The notes under the pieces are model-generated. The model did not search any database. It was given only the letters and a program-made list of their open reading frames with translations, and was not told where the DNA came from. A stretch of 64,000 bases of DNA from Monodelphis domestica (taxonomy: Eukaryota > Chordata > Mammalia > Didelphimorphia > Didelphidae), in NCBI RefSeq assembly GCF_027887165.1, contig NC_077230.1:30393351-30457350 (forward strand), written 5' to 3'. Positions 55,118 to 64,000 of this stretch are shown here, in pieces. Made by a program: the position numbers and the translations under genes. Position 1 is the first letter of the stretch. Each line of letters starts with the position of its first letter.

Positions 55118-55228
55118 TACCTATTGTAAGCACTTTGAGAACAGAGTCTCTGCCATATCAATTTTTATATCCCCAATGCCTTGCACACAGTAGGTTCTTA
55201 ATGAAAGTTTAATGAAACCAGGGATAAA
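55118..55228 (+). repeat. L2 LINE 3' end
   Basis: 'ttgtaagcactttgagaaca' plus 'gagtctctgcc', then 'atccccaatgccttgcacac' and 'agtaggttcttaatgaaagt' match the L2 3' end order. Confidence 0.7.
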
Positions 55229-55794
55229 TGTTGAAACTAAAGAATTACTATCAAAGTTACCAAAGTAATCTGGAAAATTTATAAATGCAATGCTTGCTAA
55301 AAAAGAAAAAACCTCTAGGTAATTACAAATGAATAATTTAGGAGGCATATATTTAATATAGCCCATGTTTTAAAGAAATACCTTATTCAAGGGAAAATAA
55401 AGGTATTTATTTAATCATCACTTCAGTGTTATTACAGCCTTTATGTCTGAGCATTTTTAGTGCCTAATAACAGTTGATAAGTTTCCAGGCATAATCTCTT
55501 GATAGCTACTTGTGAAAAAAATAATGGAGTTAATACTGCATAGAATAACCAGTCTACTAGAATATTTTGGTAAGGGCAGAGGGACCATTTTTTTTTAACA
55601 TACCAATTTTCTATGAAATATTTTCTCTCTAGTAGTTCCAGCAATTAAAATCTAAATATTTCTAAAGCTATAAATGGGCTTATTTAGTAACAAAATGACT
55701 GTTTTCAGAGGAAAAAAATATGAAACTATTAGCCAATGGGAACAGGATATATACATTTTTAATAAAGGGTATATAGAGGAAGGTTTTATTGTTA
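55229..55794. other. Nothing recognised
   Basis: AT-rich spacer. Confidence 0.4.
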
Positions 55795-56205
55795 CTGAAT
55801 GAATCCCAATAAAATTAGGATTGAGGAACTGGGGATGTATAGCCTAGAGAAGAGAAAAGTCAAAGGGGACATGATCACTGTCTCCAAGTATCTGAAATAC
55901 TGTCATGAGGAGGACAGATCAGATTTGTTCAGTTTGGCCCTAGAGGATAGAATGAGGAGCAGTGTGTGGAAGTTGTAAATGGGCCAATTTAGGCTCTATG
56001 TCAGGAGAAACTTCCTAACAAATAGAGCTGTCCAAAAGTGGAATGGCCTGCCTCAGGAAGTGATGGATTCTTACTTAGTAGAAATCTTTAAGCAGGCACT
56101 GGATGATCATATGGCCATTATGATGCAATAGGAATTCCTTTCTTATATGGCTCATGTATGGAAACTGAGGTCTCTTCTAAGTCAAATTCTATGACTTTTT
56201 GTAAA
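55795..56205 (+). mobile_element. L3/CR1 LINE 3' end, plus strand
   Basis: 'gatcactgtctccaagtatc', 'tgaaatactgtcatgaggag', 'agtttggccctagaggatag', 'tgtcaggagaaacttcctaa', 'caaatagagctgtccaaaag', 'tggaatggcctgcctcagga' and 'aaatctttaagcaggcactg' plus 'gatgatcatatgg'. The best-preserved L3/CR1 copy here, with no coding frame because only the 3' region is present. Confidence 0.85.
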
Positions 56206-57169
56206 AAAAAATTGGTATTTCAATCAGAATTTGACCTTTGAAAGATATAAAATATTTTAGAGGAAGGTGAATTATATAGAAACAATGTATTTTTTAAAAC
56301 TCTAAAATATAACATGCCTTTATCTTGTTTGATTTCTTCCCTCAAATCCAAAAACTAATTTAAATTATATTAGAAAACTTAAACATTTGGGATTTAAGTC
56401 TTGTCCACTGATAATTGAAAACCATTATAAACTTTCACTGTAATCATATTCTGATATTAAACCTATAGTATTTGTAAGTGTATTATGCCAATCTGGTCAG
56501 TGATTATATTCTTTTGATGGAATATTATTATTATATTTAGATTATAACCAGGTTGATTTAGATAGAGGGAATCATTCCATATATGCTACCATGTATACCA
56601 GTTTATACAGACTTATGAATATAATTAGACATATGTTAATTATTTAAAACCATGAATTATCCAGATGATGAAAGTATAATTAATATTCTGAAAGAACTAG
56701 AAATTTTTCTTAAAATTACATATAAATTTTTAAAAGGTGACTTGAGACAATGAAGCACTATAAAATAACTTTTAAGTTTCTATTTCAAGTATTATTATAT
56801 TCATTCATCTCCTTAATAAAATAAAATATGGTAAAAAGTGACCCTTTTCCAGGGACCAAATGAGTTTTCTGAAGTCCTCTCCTTCTTGAAATGTTTGTTG
56901 GCATTTAATATTACGACATCCCCCAACTAGTCATTTCCATTTTAGATTCTGTCATAAACATCTCATTCTATCAATATTCCCTTTGTAAAGACTCAGCTGT
57001 TTAGACTATTCTTATAACCATTGGATATAATTTCCAGAGTTCAGTGTCATCTTGTTTCTCTCAGGGCTGGGATCAAATATAATCACCAGTACAACAAAAT
57101 GATAGCATTTTTTTTCCCATGAAAGTAAGGAAATATAATGTTTTTAAGGATGCTTAAAGGATATATTAG
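56206..57169. other. Nothing recognised
   Basis: AT-rich low-copy-looking sequence. Confidence 0.4.
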
Positions 57170-57338
57170 TAAGAGCATAACAGAACTGTTTTCTGGGTAT
57201 AACTCTGACACTGACCAGCTGTATGGGGTGGGCAAGTAACAGCTTCTCTAAGCCTCAATTTCTTTATCAGTTAGAAGAGTTAGGACTTTGTGATTTAGAA
57301 GATCCCTTCTAGTTCCAAAATTATATGATGCGAATCAC
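57170..57338 (+). repeat. MIR SINE, plus orientation
   Basis: 'ataactctgacactgaccag', 'ctgtatggggtgggcaagta', 'taagcctcaatttctttatc' and 'agatcccttctagttccaaa' follow the MIR core and 3' part. Confidence 0.75.
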
Positions 57339-57679
57339 ATCATTTTCAGTCACTAGTGACCTTCTGAAAACTTATTCACAGTGGGAGGGTGCATTTTTAT
57401 CAGGCATTTTTATCCCCCTACTCTACCCCATAATTCTCCTTTAAAACCAGAACAACATTTCACAGTATTCTATCCCACTATGAGGTTTGAACTAGTGAGG
57501 GACAAAAAATGTGTATAGAAAACAGAAAGCAAAAATAACATATGGGAATCCATGTGCTTTCTAGATTCCTTCTTTATTTCATACCTAGATTTATCATATT
57601 TGTGAGTGTTGGAAGCCAGATTTTGTTTAGTTACTGAAACATTCCAGGTCAATGTGAAAAGTGGTGATCTCTTATAGAT

Positions 57680-57955
57680 AAAAATAGATAAAATTTATAT
57701 AGTGTTTGCTCTGTTTGAGGAACATAATACTAAGAGTTTTTCAACTTTTATCTCATTTGATTCATTTAAGAACCCTTAAAAAGAGTTTAGAATAGAAACA
57801 GTCCCTCACTGTTTCTTACATGTGAGGAAATTGAGGTAAACGGAGGTTAAGTGATTTTCCAAGAATCACACAGCAAATGTCTGAGTAAAATAAATTTGAA
57901 CTGAGCTCTTTCTGTCTCCAGATTTGGTGTTCATTCCACTGTACATTATAGAGGG
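57680..57955 (+). repeat. MIR SINE, plus orientation, full length
   Basis: 'aatttatatagtgtttgctc', 'tatctcatttgattcattta', 'cttacatgtgaggaaattga', 'ggtaaacggaggttaagtga', 'caagaatcacacagcaaatg' and 'gtgttcattccactgtac' in MIR order. Confidence 0.8.
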
Positions 57956-59430
57956 TATGTAAAAGATGCACTGTTGGAACCATCACCATAGCACATTCTT
58001 TCTCATGAGAAAATGAAGAATTGGATTCAGACAAAGTGAAAAGTTACATATATACCAAAATAGATGACATGTTTAAATTAACTTTTTATAATGTTGACTA
58101 AGAAATAACATGCATATAGATTTTCATTGTTTTTGTAATAGTGCCTAAACACTTAGTTTCCTATTGCAATTAATATTCTCTTGCAATGAGAGAAAACTGT
58201 TATTTCAGGAGTTTACATTAATCAACTGTTACCTTTCTTACTGTCTCTTCAAGATTTTTCCTTCATTTGAATCCAATTTTCTTTCTCAGGAAGAAAAAGA
58301 CTAGACTTTTATATTATTTCCTATTAACTTGATGTTATTATAAATCCCCCTGTGCTTTGGACACCTAAAAGTTTAAAATGAAAATTTATTATAGGATGCA
58401 TTGATTTGAAAATAGAAACAATAATGAATGTCCAGAAAAAAAAGTAGAGTGCAGGCTAAAGAATATAAGAACACCCAAAGAATCACAAGACATTGGCTAG
58501 TGGCATCTATGAAAACCACTGTTTTTGTGAGTATTTCAATAGAAATACTGGCTATACAAATGGATTTACTTACTCAAATGCAGGTTTTTCAGAAGATAGT
58601 GCCAAGGCAGATGTCCTGTTTCAATGTTGGCACTAGACAGCCTATAATTTTAGCTTGTTTTTAATTACAGAAGGTGTTAAAATGATGAGTCTCAATTGAA
58701 ATCTACTTTGAATCATCTGTTTTGTTTAGAGTTTTTATTTGTTTGTTTAATTGTTAAACAACATAACTTGAAAGCCAAATGAATTAAAAGCCTTATAATA
58801 TCACCTCAGGAGAAAGAAAACCTTCAGAAGGCCATAACATATTGAACACAAACATTTTTCAGGGAAAATATGATGAATAATGATTGCATGCCATTCCATC
58901 ATCATAAGAGATGTTGAAGACTTTAAATGGAGAACATTACTATACCAACAATCCTTAAAAATATCACATTATATTATTTTTTATAATTCTCTTCCTTTCT
59001 TTGGCCCATATACATATTTGCATATGTTCCATTTGTGCAGAAATTATTCTTATTGATGCTGAATCAAAACAGTCATATTTAAATCAGTAGTTTTTTCTTA
59101 AATATGTATATAAAATGCTTTACAAATCTTAAAAAACTCTATAAATGTTTGTTGTTGATTTCAAATATATGCACATGAACATATATAGATTTTGCTTACA
59201 AACTAGTGTTTAATTCCACTATGTTTTCAAACTCATGTTCTCTTTCTCCTTAGGCTAATTTAATTCAAAATTTTAGGTTTTTCTGCTTTTAAATATGGCT
59301 GAACTGAAGACAACTTTCATAAATAAAGATAGAAGCATTTTTTATTTTTTTTTCATTTAAGAAGTCATTCATTATTTATTCATTACCTGCTGTGGGTATT
59401 CTACCAAGTCAGTACAGACAAAAAAATCTT
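57956..59430. other. Nothing firmly recognised
   Basis: AT-rich low-copy-looking sequence. 59340-59420 ('attatttattcattacctgc') may be a weak family A head. A 78-codon plus frame at 58428-58664 is unrecognised. Confidence 0.35.
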
Positions 59431-59650
59431 GAGGGCTGTGTTGAAGAAACTATGGCACATGTGCCGGGGGGTTGCTGCCCTCCCCCTCTCCACAGTGCCT
59501 GAGGACATTCCTCACATGACCCATGCCTCTGCCCTGCAGTCTAGTGGGAGCCCTTCCTCCCTTCCCTGTCTGGGGTAAGGCAGGGGCTCACATCAGTGTG
59601 AGGGATGCAGTTTGGGCACTCGGTCTCTAAATGATTCACTATCACTGTTC
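59431..59650. mobile_element. GC-rich hAT-like repeat
   Basis: 'aactatggcacatgtgccgg', 'ctccacagtgcctgaggaca', 'cctgcagtctagtgggagcc' and 'cttccctgtctggggtaagg', ending 'tctaaatgattcactatcac' plus 'tg'. This fits a repeat I remember from marsupial genomes that ends '...ggttcgccatcactg', a hAT-like terminus. The left terminal repeat is not clear. It stands out as a GC-rich patch in AT-rich DNA. Confidence 0.5.
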
Positions 59651-59800
59651 TAGGTGTATCTGTAAAATGGGGATAATAATAGCGCTTCTTTCATAAGGTT
59701 GTTTTGTTGATCAAATGAGCTAATATTTTGTCCACTTTGGTGGGCTATATAATGCTATTATCACTTTCATTATTATTGTGCTACATAGCTTAGGGCATTA
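59651..59800 (+). repeat. CORE-SINE 3' part
   Basis: 'tctgtaaaatggggataata' plus 'atagcgcttctttcataagg', 'ttgatcaaatgagctaatat' and 'ggctatataatgctattatc' with an (ATT)-type end match the 3' part of the CORE-SINE seen at 5517-5757. Confidence 0.7.
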
Positions 59801-61464
59801 GAGAAATATAGGTTCCACATGAGAAGGCATCTTTATTGAAAAGAAATATCAAAGAAAGTTTCCATAAAGAAAGAGCTTTTACAGCCTCTTTCAACTTAAA
59901 GATTACAATGTTTAAGTTTTTAAAGCACCATTGTTTGCCTTTCACCTTCCACCTATAAATATTCTGAAGTCAGTAAGCTTGACAAGAAATTGTTTGTGTC
60001 TCCCCTACAATTTGGTCTCCTAAAATGTGTCTATTACTCTTTTAAACATGTGTCCTATGACTTTAATCTTCTAACCTCCTTTTTACAATAAAGTACATTA
60101 TGTTGCAAGATTTTTTTCTAGACCATAATTGAAGAATCAAAAATATAGAACTTCGTAGATCTCAAAACTGTACTTCATTTTTACTGAAAGACAACCCAGA
60201 AATCACCTCACCTACTTCTTCAGAAAAACAAAACAAAACATGTCTATTAAATTTACTAGAATGAAAGGTAGGAGACCATGAAGAGTCTACTTGAACTAAG
60301 ATCCCATTCTTACTCCCAACTTTTAATTAACCTAATTGTTTCAGGAATCCACATTTCACTATTTTATCTTTTTAGACATACTTCAGGTAACAATCTAAAA
60401 GTCAGTCTGTTCCTGACATCTTTAAGAAATTTTTGTAATTCATCTTCAGATATAAACAAAAAAAGTCTTAACCCAAAAGTGCCATTTAGATACTTCTCTC
60501 AGAAATGATTTTCCTTTTGAATTTTTAATGGAAACCACCTTTTATTATAATAACTCTTATCTACAATTGTTTTGCTCTTGGTAATGTACAAAAGCTATAA
60601 TTTTTAATGTAATACGGAAGACAATCTGGTTTGAAGTTATTTGCAGATATTCCCTACCTAGCTACAGTCCAAGTGACCACATGTAAGCTTGAGGTGAGCT
60701 TATTTTTCTTCCATGATGACTCATGAATATGTAATTGATAGTGACAAATTTTTTGTTTATTTTTGCTTTTTTGTGGAGCTAAAATAACTGGTGATTTAGG
60801 AATTACTACATAAGCCACAATTCAGTGGATATGCCAAAGGGTAGCTGCATCCCTGTATCACTGAGATGAGAAGAGACTATTTTGAGTTGCCTCCAAAAGA
60901 TGAGTGTCAAGTGTGAGGGTTAGAAACTATCCTATCTCTCAAAATAGTCTTATTTTTCCTAGTGTTTGTGAAATGAGTATTCATGATAGATTTGTATAAA
61001 TGATCTTATAAAAGGTCAAGAAAATCAGATTTCCTCTTATAGGTCCCATTGGCAATTGGAACTGAATAACATCAGTAGCTGCAATGCCCACCAGAGTGGA
61101 TGTCATCAGCAATTAGTAGAAATGCCTATAATGGTAGCAGAGAGAAATGGACTCAGAGATATAGTTACCTAAGGAAAGTGGACATCAAATAAATGGAGTT
61201 TTATGTTCTATTAAGTTTATATATCTATGGAATTTTGAATTGGTAACTTCTCCATCATCAGTTCTTCTGTCTTTGCAGATGATTAGAAAACTTTATATCA
61301 TCACTTATTGCAAACTCCTGAATCATTGTGGCCAGAAAGAAGCCAATTCCAAGTTTCTGTTTTGTGTCTTAGACTGAAACCAGATAGGAAATATTTGTAT
61401 GCTCCAAAGATTGACCCCAACACACCAATATTACAATACATTTCTTGTTAATATATAACAATTC
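59801..61464. other. Nothing recognised
   Basis: AT-rich low-copy-looking sequence; a 76-codon plus frame at 60278-60508 is unrecognised. Confidence 0.4.
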
Positions 61465-61590
61465 AAAAGTACTTAGAGTCACATAACCATGGAATTGTGG
61501 AGTTTGAAGGAATTTTAGACATTAAGTAGTTTCCTATCCAAATTTCATAGATGATGAAACTGAGCCCCAGATAATAGACAAGGATATGCT
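61465..61590 (+). repeat. MIR3/THER-type SINE fragment
   Basis: 'agagtcacataaccatggaa', 'gtggagtttgaaggaatttt' and 'aaatttcatagatgatgaaa' plus 'ctgagccccagat' match the MIR3/THER body. Confidence 0.65.
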
Positions 61591-62042
61591 ATGGAAATTA
61601 TAGGTGCTTAATAATTTAACTGGAAAGTAGCTTTTCATCATAGAAGAATTTTCATATTATTTTTTTCAGAGAATAAAGAATGACATTATTAAAGTTTTAT
61701 TCACATTCAGAAACAAGGTGCCAAAGGTTTTAGCCTTTTTTAAAGAAAATTCAGATAATAATAGGATTAAGGGATTAATGTGTCAAGAGACCTTAGATGC
61801 CATTTTGATTTAATTCAAAATCTATGACTAAATTAAAATACACTGCACTTACAGGTAACCACTCTATCAGAAAGGTCAATATTGAGGATACTTCTTCAGG
61901 AAAAGAGAAGATATAGTGAGAGAAAAGAACTATCTTCCCCTTCACTGCTTCCCCAACTCTTAAAGAAGGAGATTGACATAGCAGAGTTAAATCCAATAGA
62001 GAGAAATCCAAACCTTATAAATAGTCCTTAGACTGTTTTCTC
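61591..62042. other. Nothing recognised
   Basis: AT-rich spacer. Confidence 0.4.
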
Positions 62043-62059
62043 TAAATTTACACTCCTGG

Positions 62060-62451
62060 AGAGCCTTATACCCAGAGACAGATACACTGTGGCACAATCA
62101 AATGTAATAGACTTCTCTACTAGCAACAATGCGATGATCCAGGACAATTCTGAGGGACTTATGGGAAAGAACACTATCCACATCCAAAGGAAGAACTGTG
62201 GGAGCAGAAATGAAGAAGAAAAACAACTGCCTGATCACATGGGTCAATGGGGATATGATTAGGGACATAGACTCTAAGTGATCACCCCAGTGTAAATATC
62301 AATAATATGGAAATGGGTCTTGATCAATGACACATGTAAAACCCAGTGGAATTGCTCATTGGCTGGGGTGGGGGAAGAGGGGATGGAAAGAACATGAATC
62401 ATGTAACCATGGAAAATTATTCTCAATTAAACAATATTTATAAAAATAAAA
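62060..62451 (+). mobile_element. 5'-truncated LINE-1 3' end with 17-bp TSD
   Basis: 'gatacactgtggcacaatca', 'tctctactagcaacaatgcg', 'aactgtgggagcagaaatga', 'ggaaatgggtcttgatcaat' and 'catgaatcatgtaaccatgg' run parallel to 15540-15890 of the full-length L1, ending in an A-rich tail. It is flanked by 'taaatttacactcctgg' (62043-62059) and 'taaatttactctcctgg' (62452-62468), one mismatch. Only the very end of ORF2 and the 3' UTR are included. Confidence 0.93.
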
Positions 62452-62468
62452 TAAATTTACTCTCCTGG

Positions 62469-62874
62469 GATTCCATATCCAGGGTTTTTAAACCTGGAAT
62501 CTCTGAGCATGTACGTATACATACATATATGTGTATGCATACATATTATTTTATGGTTCCAAAATAATTTAATTACTTTGCAATTCTGTCTTTATCTTTC
62601 ACATTTAAAACAGTAATTCTTAGAAAGGGTTCATAAAATTTGCCAGACTGCTAAAAGAGTCCACAAAGTAGGTTAAGAACCCCAACCCCATAAATCTATA
62701 GCTTCTAATAAATACAATTAAAACCACATATGCTAAAAGCCTGTCCATTGTATAATGGGATTCCTTGATAAGCAGCAAATTCAATATCCCTGCATGGATT
62801 CAAGCAAAAGTTAGATAAAATGGGTTTCTCACAAAATATGAGAGGGTGAATTTTGTTGAGAGGAAAAATGATCA
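62469..62874. other. Nothing recognised
   Basis: AT-rich spacer with a short (CATA)n-like run near 62512-62550. Confidence 0.4.
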
Positions 62875-63002
62875 CAGCATCATAGATTTATACGCCATCT
62901 TAGAAGTTACTCTGATACCCAAAGAGGTAAAGTAACTTGCATAATTAATGCCAGAGTGTCAATATGTTTCTGAAAGGTTTCATACCCAGTGTCTCTGCCT
63001 TT
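62875..63002 (+). repeat. MIR3/THER-type SINE fragment
   Basis: 'acagcatcatagatttatac', 'gccatcttagaagttactct', 'acccaaagaggtaaagtaac' and 'tcatacccagtgtctctgcc' follow MIR3/THER order. Confidence 0.6.
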
Positions 63003-63439
63003 AAATATAGTACACTTTTTCCTTAAATATGCCAGCTCTATAATAATAACATGCAGTGATATGATTTGAAAAATGCTCATATATAGTGATAGCTATAGCT
63101 TTAAAAATAATATTTTATTCTCATTTTGACAAATGATTGGTGACTTAATTATAATGGTAAAAAAATTAATCAATTGGTTGTCCAATTTGACTCCAGATTA
63201 TATGCTAGATTAATGAGATTCAACTAATATAAAGTAAGCTTCTTCTCCTTATTAAGCCAAAAAAGTATACTATCTCAGCACAAAGTATTCATTTTAATCT
63301 CTTTCTAAGATGATAAAATAAAATATTTTGCTTTGAATCCACTTTTAAAATTTTATTCTGTCAATTAATACTATTTACATAATGAGACATTACAATCCAC
63401 TAATATTTGACTTTTAAAAAAATTCAGTATTCTCACATA
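63003..63439. other. Nothing recognised
   Basis: AT-rich spacer. Confidence 0.4.
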
Positions 63440-63545
63440 TTTTATTTTTTTTAACCTTTAAAATTTTTTTTTATTTAGAATATTTTTCCATGGTTACATT
63501 TCATGATCTTTCCCCTCCACCCAGATTTGTCCTTCTGCATCCCAA
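63440..63545 (-). mobile_element. Very short LINE-1 3' end, minus strand
   Basis: 'tttatttagaatatttttcc' and 'atggttacatttcatgatct' plus 'ttcccctcc' are the reverse complement of the L1 3' end ('ggaaagaacatgaatcatgtaaccatgg...'), with T-rich sequence (A-tail) at 63440-63475. Confidence 0.7.
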
Positions 63546-63559
63546 AACTTAGAGTCAGC

Positions 63560-63800
63560 TTAACATCTATTAAACATTTACTCTAGTTAAGATAAGGTGA
63601 TATGTATTGGAGAAATAAAAACAAGAAAGGAAGACTGTCTCTGGCCTCAAGTTTATATTGTGGTGAGAAATAATAAATAAGGGGAGATTAAAGGGATAGG
63701 AGGGGAAAGAATGTTCAACAGAAGCATGGTTTGGTCAGGCTATTACTTAGAAGCCTGTTCCTAGCCAAGATAAGGCAAAGACTAAAAATCAAGGCAAAAG
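63560..63800 (+). repeat. Family A head, plus orientation
   Basis: 'aacatctattaaacatttac', 'ggagaaataaaaacaagaaa' and 'gactgtctctggcctcaagt' plus 'ttatattgtggtgag' match the first part of family A. Confidence 0.5.
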
Positions 63801-64000
63801 CCTAGATTTGATAAAAATAAACTAAAGAGGGCAAACTAATATGAATGAATACTTAGTCAAAATTACAAATAGTAAGAGAAACATTTAATAAATTATTTTA
63901 AAAGCATAAAGACATTTTATTTGACCAATTTCATATAGTAAATTTCCACATAATTTTCCAAAAGTTATATGATCCAAATAGTCTCCCTCCCTCTTTTTCC
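63801..64000. other. Nothing recognised
   Basis: AT-rich spacer to the window end. Confidence 0.4.

Overview
The window reads as a stretch of a marsupial nuclear genome, intergenic or intronic, with no intact protein-coding gene that I can support. It is AT-rich and CpG-poor and is built largely from layered transposable elements. The repeat types point to a mammal: MIR, MIR3/THER-type, L2 and L3/CR1 relics plus long LINE-1 elements. The tRNA-derived SINEs with a 'cagctaggtggtgcagtggatagag'-like head, and LINE-1 3' ends ending in 'aaccatggaaaa', point to a marsupial rather than a placental mammal. Families were recognised by eye from remembered consensus motifs, not by a search, so family names are provisional.

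Layout. 1-6,200: a long (TC)n microsatellite, ancient repeats (MIR, MIR3, an L2-like tail, a long ancient repeat I call family A), a minus-strand L1 3' fragment (3485-4356) and a small hAT-type DNA transposon inside a MIR3 (5809-6015). 6,860 to about 17,150: a three-level L1 nest. An old minus-strand L1 is split by a 1-kb L1 5'-end fragment with target-site duplications (7278-8302) and by a nearly full-length plus-strand L1 (9038-15918). That L1 is itself interrupted by a younger minus-strand L1 3' end with a 14-bp duplication (11552-12166). Both L1 reading frames are broken by stops and frameshifts, so the element is dead.

17,150-32,700: low-copy sequence alternating with ancient repeats, SINEs, a probable solo LTR (21999-22394), L1 3' fragments and an L3/CR1 fragment. 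22,600-24,450 looks unique and unusually CpG-retaining. 33,040-34,400 is a second, stronger CpG-retaining low-copy block. Both are the best candidates for conserved non-coding DNA or unrecognised exons. 43,300-46,170 is a long minus-strand L3/CR1 relic split by a MIR (itself carrying a hAT-type insertion), an unidentified segment and a SINE with a (TA)n tail. 46,900-64,000: more SINEs, L3/CR1 3' ends, MIRs, L1 fragments, a GC-rich hAT-like patch near 59.5 kb, and a 5'-truncated plus-strand L1 with a 17-bp duplication (62060-62451).

No rRNA, tRNA, CRISPR array, operon or bacterial/phage system is visible. The remaining short open frames match what stop-codon spacing gives by chance or are relics of L1 ORF1/ORF2. 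The more unusual observations are the L1 5'-end insertion that lacks a 3' end yet has target-site duplications, the CpG-retaining blocks, and a TATA-box-like site with a short downstream frame near 49.7 kb. I see no previously undescribed biological system that the sequence alone can establish.
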